A stretch of 64,000 nucleotides of DNA, from assembly GCF_014648855.1 (NCBI RefSeq), contig NZ_BMRX01000011.1, positions 1-64,000 of the forward strand. The letters run 5' to 3'. The position numbers were made by a program, and so were the translations under genes. Below the pieces are notes generated by a model. It had not been told where the DNA came from. It searched no databases and worked only from the letters and a program-made list of their open reading frames with translations. Source of the DNA: Streptomyces parvulus. Lineage in GTDB: Bacteria > Actinomycetota > Actinomycetes > Streptomycetales > Streptomycetaceae. Below, one piece after another: positions 54,268-62,203 of this stretch (position 1 is the first letter of the stretch; every line of letters starts with the position of its first letter).

Positions 54268-54317
54268 GTACGACTCCAGGTCGGGCACCGGGTACGCCAC
54301 GGCGGCGCGCAGGCTCT

Positions 54318-54348
54318 CGTTTCCACGGTCAGGATAGGCATGGAAACG
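54318..54348. promoter_or_regulatory. 8-bp inverted repeat (CGTTTCCA/TGGAAACG) in divergent promoter
   Basis: CGTTTCCA (54318-54325) and TGGAAACG (54341-54348) form a perfect inverted repeat with a 15-bp spacer, between the unknown gene (minus) and the SDR gene (plus). It is an operator-sized element; no regulator gene lies adjacent. Confidence 0.4.
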
Positions 54349-54446
54349 GTCTCGGCAATTCTTCCGCCGATACGCGTCAAATGGTGTGCGTTTCGGCTGC
54401 CCGGTATTCTCGTAGACGGTTTCAGCTGCCTGATCGGAGGCGTGCG

Positions 54447-55184
54447 ATGAGCCATGAGGAGAACGGCGGCGGGTTGGCCGGACAAGTGGTCGTGGTGATC
54501 GGCGGCAGCTCGGGCATGGGCTTCGAGACCGCCCGCCGTGTGCGTGCCGAGGGCGGCCAGGTGTTCATGACGGGACGGAACGCGGAGCGGCTGGAGCGGG
54601 CGGCGGCGGAGATCCGGCCGCTGGGCACGGCCACGTTCGACGCCGCGGACCCCGACGCGGTCCTGGCGTTCTTCCAAAAACTGCCGCACCCCGTCGATCA
54701 CGTCATCTCCACCGCCGGCGGCCCGTCGTACCTGCCGCTGGCCGAGATGGATCTCGGTGAGACCAGCCGTCACTTCGGCGACCGCCTGGCCATGACCCTG
54801 GCGATCGCGAAGTACGGTCAGGACAAGGTCCGGGCCGGGGGGACGCTGCTCTTCATCGGCGGCACCGGCGGCAGGCGGCCCGGCGTCGGGCGGACGGTGA
54901 TCGCGGCCCTCACCGCGGCGCTGCCCGCCCTCACCGCCAACCTGGCCCTCGAACTGGCCCCCGTGCGCGTGAACCTCATCGCGGCGGGCTTCGTCGACAC
55001 GCCCCTCTCGGCATCGCTGCTGGGGGACCGCCTGGAGGCGAGGCGCGAGGAGCTGAGGGCAACGCTGCCGATCCGCCGCGTGGTCGGCCCGGGGGACGTC
55101 GCCGATCTCGCCCTGCACATCATGCGCAACGAGGCGCTGACCGGGGCGACGTACGACATCGACGGCGGTCAGCAGTTGCTCTGA
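54447..55184 (+). CDS. SDR family protein lacking the usual Tyr-x3-Lys
   Basis: This is a 245-aa Rossmann-fold protein of the short-chain dehydrogenase family. The cofactor loop is GGSSGMG at 19-25, and the C-terminal TYDIDGGQQLL is typical of SDRs. However, where classical members have Tyr-x3-Lys before AAL, this one has Ile and Thr (VIAALTAALPALT), so the catalytic pair seems lost or moved. It may be an atypical SDR or a cofactor-binding regulator. The ATG at 54447 has GGAGG 6 nt upstream. It is convergent with a muconolactone-isomerase-like gene. Confidence 0.8.
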   Translation: MSHEENGGGLAGQVVVVIGGSSGMGFETARRVRAEGGQVFMTGRNAERLERAAAEIRPLGTATFDAADPDAVLAFFQKLPHPVDHVISTAGGPSYLPLAEMDLGETSRHFGDRLAMTLAIAKYGQDKVRAGGTLLFIGGTGGRRPGVGRTVIAALTAALPALTANLALELAPVRVNLIAAGFVDTPLSASLLGDRLEARREELRATLPIRRVVGPGDVADLALHIMRNEALTGATYDIDGGQQLL

Positions 55185-55206
55185 TCCCCCACGCTCCGCG
55201 GGCAGC

Positions 55207-55500
55207 TCATCCGGTCGGGCCGGGATCGTTCGGGTGGGGCCGCAGAGGCGTGACCTCGGCGGTCATCCACGGCCACAGCGGCAGGCTGCCCAGCACGTTC
55301 GACCACAGATCGGACTCGTCGTCGGCCCGCCAGACACCGACGCTGCGCGTCTCCCCGACCGGGCGCCACAGCCGGAAGAGCCGCCCCTGCTCAGCCAGCT
55401 CCCCCGCACGGACGGCCTCCGCCGCACGGCGCCGGTCGACCTCGGCCGGGTCGGTGCCCTCCGGGATCGCGGTGGTCAGTTCGACCAGGAACTCGTTCAT
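55207..55500 (-). CDS. Muconolactone isomerase-like protein
   Basis: This is a 97-aa protein of the muconolactone delta-isomerase family, small ferredoxin-like barrels. The family pattern MNEFLVELTTAIPEGTDPAE, then RRRAAEAVRAGELAEQGRLF and LWRPVG is clear, with a late PLWPWMTAEVTPL. True enzymes sit in catechol degradation operons; no such genes are present here, so it may act on another lactone or bind one. It lies 30 bp after the DJ-1/PfpI gene and is probably co-transcribed. Confidence 0.8.
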   Translation of the reverse strand: MNEFLVELTTAIPEGTDPAEVDRRRAAEAVRAGELAEQGRLFRLWRPVGETRSVGVWRADDESDLWSNVLGSLPLWPWMTAEVTPLRPHPNDPGPTG

Positions 55501-55530
55501 GCTGCTGCCTTCCCACGCGCCCGGCGGCGT

Positions 55531-56226
55531 TCAGGCGAGAACCTTCAGCAGCCGGTCGGCCAGCACCTCGGCGGAGGCCGGATTCTGCCCCGTGACGAGG
55601 TTCCGGTCCTCGACCATGTACGGCTCCCAGACGGGCCCCCGGCTGTACTGGACACCGACCTTGTCCTTCAGGTCCGTCTCCAGCAGCCAGGGCGCCCGGG
55701 GGGCCAGGCCGACGCCCTCCTCCTCCTCGTTGCTGAAGCCCGTGACTTTGTACCCCGCGAACGGCGACACTCCGTGGATCCGGGTCGCCAGCATCGCGGC
55801 GGGCGCATGGCACACGATGAACAACGGCTCACCGGAGCCGAGTTGCGCCGTCAGGAGCCGGCCGGCGTCCGCGTCGAAGGCGAGATCCGACATCGGGCCG
55901 TGCCCACCCGGCAGGTACACCGCGTCGTAGTCCTCCAGACGCACGTCGGAAAGCCTCAGCGGACGACGCATCACCTCCGCGTCCCGGATGATGGACTCCA
56001 GATCCAGGGCGCCCTGCTCCCCACCGGCCATCGACGGACGGAGGCTCATCATGTCGACGTTCGGAGTGGTACCGCCCGGAGTCGCCACCACTACGGCGTG
56101 ACCGGCGTCCGTCAGCGCCTTGTAGGGCTTGGCGAATTCCTCCGCCCAGTAACCCGTCGCATAGCGTGTGCCGTCCTTCAGCACCCAGTAGGTCGCACCA
56201 CTGACCATGAACAGAACCGTTGCCAT
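55531..56226 (-). CDS. DJ-1/PfpI family protein (Hsp31/glyoxalase III-like)
   Basis: This is a 231-aa class-I glutamine-amidotransferase-like protein. The nucleophile elbow is FIVCHAPAAM with Cys139 and His140, the assisting Glu is in GYWAEE (29-30), and YLPGGHGPMSDL is the oxyanion-side loop. Length and motifs match the Hsp31-like group, known as glyoxalase III or protein chaperones acting on reactive carbonyls. The ATG at 56226 (or GTG at 56229) follows GGAGG. It is the first gene of an operon with the isomerase-like gene. Confidence 0.88.
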   Translation of the reverse strand: MATVLFMVSGATYWVLKDGTRYATGYWAEEFAKPYKALTDAGHAVVVATPGGTTPNVDMMSLRPSMAGGEQGALDLESIIRDAEVMRRPLRLSDVRLEDYDAVYLPGGHGPMSDLAFDADAGRLLTAQLGSGEPLFIVCHAPAAMLATRIHGVSPFAGYKVTGFSNEEEEGVGLAPRAPWLLETDLKDKVGVQYSRGPVWEPYMVEDRNLVTGQNPASAEVLADRLLKVLA

Positions 56227-56404
56227 CACTCTGCGCCTCCACTCGCGATTCCGAGGCGATCAGGCACCAGTTCAGTCTAGAAGCGGGCCCGCCGGGTTGC
56301 ATCCGGCACACTCCGCCCCACGCGGCGACGCTCGCCGGGCGGGGCGCCCGGCGCATCCCTATCCTCGAAAGGGGAGCCATCGGTACCGCGTGGAGGCGGG
56401 TCAC

Positions 56405-57235
56405 ATGACCGGGACGGCGGAGGCGCGTGAGGTGGACCGCGCTCTCAAGGCGAAGCATCGCTCGATGTGGGCCCTCGGAGACTATCCGGCGGTCGCGCGG
56501 AACGTCGTGGCCGGTCTCGGCCCCGCCCTCGTCGCGGCCTGCGGGATCGAGGACGGCGACCGAGTGCTGGACGTGGCCGCCGGATCGGGGAACGCCTCGA
56601 TCCCGGCCGCACTGGCCGGCGGGGACGTGGTGGCCTCCGACCTCACTCCCGAACTGCTGGACGTGGGCCAGAGGGAGGCCGAGGCGCGGGGCGCGGCAGT
56701 GAGCTGGCAGGAGGCGGACGCCGAGGATCTGCCGTTCGAGGACGGGTCCTTCGACACCGTCATGTCCTGCGTCGGAGTCATGTTCGCTCCCCATCACCAG
56801 GCCGCCGCGGACGAGTTGGTGCGCGTCTGCCGGCCCGGCGGCACGATCGGGCTCCTGAGCTGGACGCCCGAGGGCTTCGTCGGGAAGATGTTCGCGATCA
56901 TGAAACCGTACGCGCCGCCGCCCCCTCCCGGCGCCCAGCCCCCGCCGTTGTGGGGCCGGGAGGATCACGTGCGGACCCTGCTCGGCGACCGTGTCACGGA
57001 CGTCGAGGCGCACCGGCGGTCGCTCCGCGTGGACGCGTTCGGCGGGCCGGAGGAATTCCGCGCGTTCTTCAAGTCCGCGTACGGGCCGACGATCAGCGTC
57101 TACCGGAACCTGGCCGACGACCCCGAGCGCACCGCAGCCCTCGACGCGGCCCTCCTGGACCTGGCACGCGGTGCGCTCCAGGACGGTGCCCTCGACTGGG
57201 AGTACCTGCTGCTCACCGCCCGCCGCGCCACCTGA
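56405..57235 (+). CDS. Class I SAM-dependent methyltransferase
   Basis: This is a 276-aa methyltransferase of the UbiE/Methyltransf_11 type. Motif I is VLDVAAGSGNASI, the acidic post-I residue is in SDLTPELLDV, and motif II lies in DGSFDTVMSCVGVMFAPHH. The proline run APPPPPGAQPPP is in the C-terminal half, a usual loop of this subgroup. The ATG follows GGAGGCGGG. It stands between the divergent DJ-1 operon and a MITE. The methyl acceptor is unknown. Confidence 0.85.
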   Translation: MTGTAEAREVDRALKAKHRSMWALGDYPAVARNVVAGLGPALVAACGIEDGDRVLDVAAGSGNASIPAALAGGDVVASDLTPELLDVGQREAEARGAAVSWQEADAEDLPFEDGSFDTVMSCVGVMFAPHHQAAADELVRVCRPGGTIGLLSWTPEGFVGKMFAIMKPYAPPPPPGAQPPPLWGREDHVRTLLGDRVTDVEAHRRSLRVDAFGGPEEFRAFFKSAYGPTISVYRNLADDPERTAALDAALLDLARGALQDGALDWEYLLLTARRAT

Positions 57236-57267
57236 GACCGCCGAGAGTCCGTGCCGTCTCCCCCTAG

Positions 57268-57449
57268 GGTCTGTCGTTTGGATCATGCCGGCGTCGCGGG
57301 GCGTGGCACGCGCGTCTGCGGCGTTGTCGTCGGTTGCCAACGCTCCACGTTGTCGCCCTCCTCCGCCTTGCAGCCGCACGCACCACGCCCCGCTCGGGTG
57401 GGTCGGCAAGGACCCTCCCTGTCAGCCGGCCTGATCCAAACGACAGACC
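57268..57449. mobile_element. 182-bp MITE with 25-bp terminal inverted repeats
   Basis: The terminal repeats (57268-57292 and 57425-57449) begin GGTCTGTCGTTTGGATCA and match at 24 of 25 positions. They are flanked on both sides by CTAG (57264-57267 and 57450-57453), a 4-bp duplication of the kind IS5-group elements make. It has no transposase gene inside; length and symmetry define a non-autonomous element. It sits 33 bp after the methyltransferase stop and about 20-40 bp before the response-regulator start, so it may supply or interrupt that gene's promoter. Confidence 0.9.
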
Positions 57450-57486
57450 CTAGGGCCGCGGGCGCCCCGTGGCGCAGTATGTGCGG

Positions 57487-58176
57487 GTGGACAAAGTGCG
57501 ACTCCTCGTCGTGGACGACGACCCGCCCATCGCCGACCTCGTGGCCACGGTCGCGCGCTACGAGGGGTGGGAGGCGGTCACCGCGAACACCGGTGAGCAG
57601 GCGCTGCGGCTGGCCGCCGGGTTCCGTCCGGACATCGTGGTGCTCGACCTGATGCTGCCGGACGTCGACGGCTTCGGCGTCCTGGACCGGCTGCGCGGCG
57701 CGGGCGCGACGGTGCCGGTGGTGTTCCTGACGGCACGCGACGGTGTGGCCGACCGGGTGGCGGGGCTGACCCGGGGCGGCGACGACTACCTGGTCAAGCC
57801 CTTCGCGGTGGAGGAGCTGATGGCCCGGCTGCGGACCGTGCTGCGGCGCAGCGCCGGGCCGGGGTCCCCGCGGTCGGTGCTGCGGGTGGCGGACCTGGAG
57901 GTGGACGAGGACACGCGCGAGGTGCGCCGCGGCGGGCGGCGGCTGTCGCTGACGCCGACGGAGTTCGAGGTGCTGCGCTATCTGATGCGCAGGTCGCCGT
58001 CCGTGCTGACGAAGGCGCAGATCCTCGACCACGTCTGGGAGTACGGCTTCGGCGGCCGGTCCAACGTCGTCGAGCTGGTCGTCAGCCGGCTGCGGCGCAA
58101 GCTGGACGACACGGGTGAGCCGCTGATCCGGACGGTGCGGGGCTTCGGGTACGCGATCCGGGAGACGTCCGGGTGA
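57487..58176 (+). CDS. OmpR/PhoB-type response regulator
   Basis: This is a two-component response regulator of 229 aa. The receiver has acidic DDD near 11-13, phospho-acceptor Asp54 in VVLDLMLPD, and the Thr/Lys pair in FLTARD and LVKPF. The C-terminal winged helix has FEVLRYLMRRSPSVLTKAQI and RTVRGFGYAI. The start is uncertain: GTGs at 57469, 57481, 57487 and 57496 are in frame, none with a good ribosome-binding site. The MITE ends 20-40 bp upstream. It overlaps the sensor kinase gene as GTGA. Confidence 0.9.
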   Translation: MDKVRLLVVDDDPPIADLVATVARYEGWEAVTANTGEQALRLAAGFRPDIVVLDLMLPDVDGFGVLDRLRGAGATVPVVFLTARDGVADRVAGLTRGGDDYLVKPFAVEELMARLRTVLRRSAGPGSPRSVLRVADLEVDEDTREVRRGGRRLSLTPTEFEVLRYLMRRSPSVLTKAQILDHVWEYGFGGRSNVVELVVSRLRRKLDDTGEPLIRTVRGFGYAIRETSG

Positions 58177-59621
58177 TACGGCGTGGGTGGCGCGCCTACC
58201 GGGGGCTGCGGCTCGGGACGCGGCTGGCGCTGGGGCTCGGGGTGCTGTCGCTGGTGGTGTTCGCCGTGGTCGGCACCGTACTGACGGCGTACATGAGGGA
58301 CTACCTGGAGCGGCAGCTCGCCGACCAGATGAAGCTGGTGCAGATCGTGCAGTCCAAGGACGCGGCGGCGCACGGCACGGTCCGGCGCAAGCCGTACTAC
58401 GGCTGGTACACGGCCGTGTACGACGTCTCGGCCGGTTCGGCCGACCTGCGTACGCCCGCCGAGGTGCCGGCCGACAGCCGGGCCCTGACCGACCTGGCGC
58501 GGACGATGGCCCGCTCCGAGGAGGACCTCACCCGCACCGTGCGGATCGGCGGGCACGGCCCCTACCTGCTGCGCGCCTGCGAGGTGGAGCCCGGTGTGGT
58601 GCTGGTCAGCGCGGCGCCCCTGGGGGACGTCGAGGACACCGTCGACCGGCTGGTCACGGTGCAGGTCGTGGCCTTCGGGCTGGCGCTGCTGGCCCTGGTG
58701 GTGCTCGGGCGGCGGATGCTGCGGCGCGGGCTGAAGCCGCTGAGCGACATGGCGAGCACGGCGCACGGCATCGCCTCGCACGACCTGACCGAGTCGGCGG
58801 CCCGGCTGACGCTGCGGGACGGCGGCCGGGACGGCGGGCAGGAGGTGGCGGAGCTGCGGACGGCGTTCAACACGATGCTGGAGCACATCGACGCGTCGCT
58901 GGCGGTGCGGGCCGAGGCGGAGCGGCGGCTGCGCCGGTTCGTCGCCGACGCCTCGCACGAGCTGCGCACTCCGCTGATGTCGGTGCGGGGATACGCCGAC
59001 CTGTTCCAGTACGCGGCGGCCAACGAGCCCGCGGAACGGGAGCGGCACCTGGCCCGGCTGCGGGCGGAGGCGGCCCGGATGGGGGTGCTCCTCGACGACC
59101 TGCTGCTGCTCGCCCGGCTGGACGCGGACGAGGTGGAGGCGCCGCTGCGGTGCCGGGAGACGGATCTGACGGAGCTGGTGCGGCAGGCCGCGGACGCCTT
59201 CCGCGCCGGCCGTCCGGACCATCCGCTGACGGTGCGCACGGGCGGTGCGGTGGTGAAACTGCGGCTCGACCCGCAGCGGATCCGGCAGGTGATCGACAAC
59301 CTGCTGACCAACGCGGCCGTGCACACCCCGCCCGGCACGGCGGTGACGGTCACCGTCTCCGGCGGGGCGGACGCGGCCCGGGTGGCGGTGGCCGACGCGG
59401 GGCCGGGCATCCCGGCGGCGGACCGGGAACGGATCTTCGACCGCTTCTACCGCGTCGACAAGGCCCGCAGCCGCGACCGGGGCGGCAGCGGGCTGGGCCT
59501 GTCCGTCGCCGCCTCGCTGGTGCGCGCGCACGGCGGCACGGTCGAGGTGGACGGCGAGCCGGGCGCGACGGTGTTCACCGTGACGCTCCCGGCCGCCCGT
59601 GACGCGTCCGCCGCCCGGTGA
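58173..59621 (+). CDS. Sensor histidine kinase
   Basis: This is the partner kinase of the upstream regulator, 482 aa. TM1 is at about 17-37, a short extracytoplasmic sensor at 38-155, TM2 at about 157-177, then HAMP. The HisKA site is DASHELRTP with His262, and HATPase_c follows with NLLTNAAVHTP, DAGPGIP and GSGLGLS. The GTG overlaps the regulator stop. The signal is unknown. It is convergent with msrB, 1 nt between stops. Confidence 0.92.
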   Translation: MIRRGWRAYRGLRLGTRLALGLGVLSLVVFAVVGTVLTAYMRDYLERQLADQMKLVQIVQSKDAAAHGTVRRKPYYGWYTAVYDVSAGSADLRTPAEVPADSRALTDLARTMARSEEDLTRTVRIGGHGPYLLRACEVEPGVVLVSAAPLGDVEDTVDRLVTVQVVAFGLALLALVVLGRRMLRRGLKPLSDMASTAHGIASHDLTESAARLTLRDGGRDGGQEVAELRTAFNTMLEHIDASLAVRAEAERRLRRFVADASHELRTPLMSVRGYADLFQYAAANEPAERERHLARLRAEAARMGVLLDDLLLLARLDADEVEAPLRCRETDLTELVRQAADAFRAGRPDHPLTVRTGGAVVKLRLDPQRIRQVIDNLLTNAAVHTPPGTAVTVTVSGGADAARVAVADAGPGIPAADRERIFDRFYRVDKARSRDRGGSGLGLSVAASLVRAHGGTVEVDGEPGATVFTVTLPAARDASAAR

Positions 59622-59622
59622 C

Positions 59623-60030
59623 TCAGTCCTCGGCGGGCGTGAGCCGCAGCGAGATGCTGTTGATGCAGTACCGCTGGTCGGTCGGGGTCGGGTAACCCTC
59701 GCCCTGGAAGACGTGCCCGAGGTGCGAGCCGCAGCGGGCGCAGCGCACCTCGGTGCGGACCATCCCGTGCGAGCGGTCCTCGATCAGCTCGACCGCGTCG
59801 GTGTCCTTCGGGTCGAAGAAGGACGGCCAGCCGCAGTGCGACTCGAACTTGGTGGTGGAGGTGAACAGGTCCGCGCCGCAGGCCCGGCAGGAGTAGACGC
59901 CCTCGGTCTTGGTGTCGGTGTACTCACCGGTGAAGGCCGGTTCGGTGCCGGCCTGGCGCAGCACGGCGTACTCGGCCGGGGCCAGCTCCGCGCGCCACTG
60001 CTCGTCCGGCTTCTCGACGTCGTACGACAT
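59623..60030 (-). CDS. msrB: Peptide-methionine (R)-S-oxide reductase MsrB
   Basis: MsrB repairs oxidised methionine (R-sulfoxide) in proteins. It has 135 aa. The zinc site is two pairs, CRAC (Cys48, Cys51) and CARC (Cys97, Cys100). The catalytic Cys122 is in RYCINS, a possible recycling Cys66 in ESHCGWPSF, and HVFQGEG is conserved. The start is the ATG at 60030, 14 bp after the murC stop on the same strand, so it is likely co-transcribed with murC. Confidence 0.95.
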   Translation of the reverse strand: MSYDVEKPDEQWRAELAPAEYAVLRQAGTEPAFTGEYTDTKTEGVYSCRACGADLFTSTTKFESHCGWPSFFDPKDTDAVELIEDRSHGMVRTEVRCARCGSHLGHVFQGEGYPTPTDQRYCINSISLRLTPAED

Positions 60031-60044
60031 GAGTCCTCAGCCCC

Positions 60045-61442
60045 TTACTTTCCGGTGCTCGACAGCTGGTCCAGGATGCGCGGTCCGAGGTCGGTGACGT
60101 CGCCCGCGCCCATGGTGAGAACGAGATCACCGGCCTTCGCCATTCCCGCGACCACCGCGGGCGCCCCGGCCTTGTCGTGGACCGGGGTGACGTCGGCGCC
60201 GGCGGCCCGGGCGGCCTCGATGATCAGGTCGCTGGTGATGCCCGGGATCGGGTCCTCGCGGGCCGGGTAGATGTCCAGGACGACCGAGGCGTCCGCCAGG
60301 GCCAGGGCCTGGCCCATCTCCTTGCCCAGCTCCTGGGTGCGGGAGAAGAGGTGCGGCTGGAAGAGGACCAGGATGCGGGCGTCGCCGACCGCGGCGCGCA
60401 TCGCCTCCAGGTCGGCCGTCATCTCGGTGGGGTGGTGCGCGTAGGAGTCGACGACCTGGACACCGGCCGCCTCGCCCTTGAGCTGGAGCCGCCGCTTGAC
60501 GCCGGTGTAGGCGGCCAGGGCGGGGGCCAGCTCGGCGGCGGGGATGCCGAGGGCGGCGCCCGCGGCGAGGGCGGCGACGGCGTTGTGGGCGTAGTGGCGG
60601 CCGGGGACGGAGACCGCGAAGGTCAGCTCCGTGCCGTCCAGCACCACCGTGACCTCGCTCTTCAGGCCCTGCGGGACGACCGACAGGATGCGCACGTCGG
60701 CGTCCTCGGACTCCCCGTAGGTGACGGTCCGCACCTTGCCCGCCAGGCGCCGGGTCAGCTCCCGGGCGCCCTGCTGGTCGGCCGCGATCACCAGGGTGCC
60801 GCCGGGGACGATCCGGTCGGCGAAGGTCTCGAAGGACTCGTAGATCTCGTCCATCGAGGCGTAGTTGGCGTGGTGGTCCAGCTCGACGTTGAGGACGATG
60901 GCGACCTCGGGGGCGTACTTGTGGAAGCTGCGGTCGCTCTCGTCGGCCTCGGCGACGAAGATCTCGCCCTCGCCGTGCAGGGCGTTGGAGCCGGGGGCGT
61001 CCAGGTCGCCGCCGATGGCGTAGGACGGGCCGAGGCCCAGCTCGGTCAGGGAGACCGCCAGCATCGACGTGGTCGTGGTCTTGCCGTGGGTGCCGGCGAC
61101 CGCGATCGGGCGCAGGCCGTTCATCAGCGCGGCGAGCGCGTCGGAGCGGTGCACGACCGGGACGCCCAGCTCGGCGGCGCGGGCCAGCTCCGGGTTGTCC
61201 GGGCGGATCGCGGAGGACACGACGACGCAGCTCGCGTCGTCGTCGAGGTGCTCGGCGGCGTGCCCGATACGGACGGTCGCGCCCAGGGCGCGCAGGGCCG
61301 CGGCGGTCTCGGAGTCCTTGGCGTCGCTGCCCGCCACCCGGGCGCCGCGCTGGGCGAGGATCTTGGCGATGCCCGACATTCCGGCGCCGCCGATGCCGAT
61401 GAAGTGCGGTCGGTCCATGGCGGTAGGAAGGCCGGGTGCCAT
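60045..61442 (-). CDS. murC: UDP-N-acetylmuramate--L-alanine ligase MurC
   Basis: MurC adds L-alanine to UDP-MurNAc in cytoplasmic peptidoglycan synthesis. It has 465 aa. The N-domain has FIGIGGAGMSGIAKIL, the ATP site is GTHGKTTTTS at 117-126, EADESDRSF follows, and VVDSYAHHPTEM and LFQPHLFSRT are typical Mur ligase ends. The ATG at 61442 has GGGGAG 7 nt upstream. In Streptomyces murC lies outside the dcw cluster, which fits its neighbours here. It precedes msrB on the same strand. Confidence 0.95.
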   Translation of the reverse strand: MAPGLPTAMDRPHFIGIGGAGMSGIAKILAQRGARVAGSDAKDSETAAALRALGATVRIGHAAEHLDDDASCVVVSSAIRPDNPELARAAELGVPVVHRSDALAALMNGLRPIAVAGTHGKTTTTSMLAVSLTELGLGPSYAIGGDLDAPGSNALHGEGEIFVAEADESDRSFHKYAPEVAIVLNVELDHHANYASMDEIYESFETFADRIVPGGTLVIAADQQGARELTRRLAGKVRTVTYGESEDADVRILSVVPQGLKSEVTVVLDGTELTFAVSVPGRHYAHNAVAALAAGAALGIPAAELAPALAAYTGVKRRLQLKGEAAGVQVVDSYAHHPTEMTADLEAMRAAVGDARILVLFQPHLFSRTQELGKEMGQALALADASVVLDIYPAREDPIPGITSDLIIEAARAAGADVTPVHDKAGAPAVVAGMAKAGDLVLTMGAGDVTDLGPRILDQLSSTGK

Positions 61443-61514
61443 GCGCTGTTCTCCCCAGGGTGCGGCGGTGGTCTGCTGGTGGGCGCGCCCCCTGGGCGGG
61501 GGCGCGGCACCAGC

Positions 61515-61988
61515 CTATGCCTTGCTGTGGGAGAACAGTTTCAGGACGGGTACGCCGACCTTGTGCCGGGCCCGGGAGGCCCAGTCGCGGTGGAAGAACT
61601 CCTCCACGTAGTGCGGGTCCGTGAGGACGATCACCTCGTCGGCGCCGATCTCCAGGACCAGGGACTTCAGCTCGTCCAGCGGGTGGTCCTCGATCAGCCG
61701 GCCCTCGGCCTCGGCGCCGGAGGCGCGCAGGGCGGTGAGGGAGACCTCCAGGGCCCGCCGGCCGACGCTCTGCGCGTCGTCGCCCTCGGGCGTCTCACCC
61801 TCACGGACGGCGTCGTCCAGTTCGCCGAGGGCGACGTCGTCGATCGCTCTCAGCAGCCTGTCGGCCTGATCGCCGCGCGGCTGGAGCAGCACGTGGAAGG
61901 CGACACTCTCCTCGCCGTGCAAGGTGGTGACGAACTCCACGTCGGCGGACGTCAGGGCCTTCTCGATCATCAAAACGCTTGTGAACAC
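61515..61988 (-). CDS. Universal-stress-like (HUP-type) protein
   Basis: This is a small cytoplasmic protein of 157 aa with alternating strands and helices. It shows GRLIEDHPLDELKSLVLEIG, then ADEVIVLTDPHYVEEFFHRD and RARHKVGVPVLKLF, a pattern like the last strands of universal-stress proteins, though the usual G-x2-G-x9-G loop is not clear. I have seen homologues annotated as indole-3-glycerol-phosphate synthase, which the sequence does not support. The GTG at 61988 follows AAGGAGAAGGGG. It lies upstream of murC on the same strand. Confidence 0.65.
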   Translation of the reverse strand: MFTSVLMIEKALTSADVEFVTTLHGEESVAFHVLLQPRGDQADRLLRAIDDVALGELDDAVREGETPEGDDAQSVGRRALEVSLTALRASGAEAEGRLIEDHPLDELKSLVLEIGADEVIVLTDPHYVEEFFHRDWASRARHKVGVPVLKLFSHSKA

Positions 61989-62203
61989 CAGGCGCCCCTT
62001 CTCCTTCGAGGGCCCCTTGCGGGCCCACCCTCCGTAGGCCGTACCGGACCCTGCGGAAACCATCCTGCCCCGTGATCGCACGGGTACTGCCGGAATCAGT
62101 GTGCCCGGCGCGGACTAAACGGAACGAGAGGTTCCGCCGATTCCCGGAGGGACGGTACCGACCGAACCCGTGTCCGGTCGCCGTCGCCTGCCCGGGACGG
62201 GCC

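Noticed and set aside
57283..57467. Minus-strand open frame inside the MITE as a transposase fragment
   Set aside because: Too short, with no transposase motifs recognised; the element is best called non-autonomous.
61515..61988. Indole-3-glycerol phosphate synthase
   Set aside because: The protein is far too short and lacks the TIM-barrel phosphate-binding and catalytic Lys/Glu motifs.
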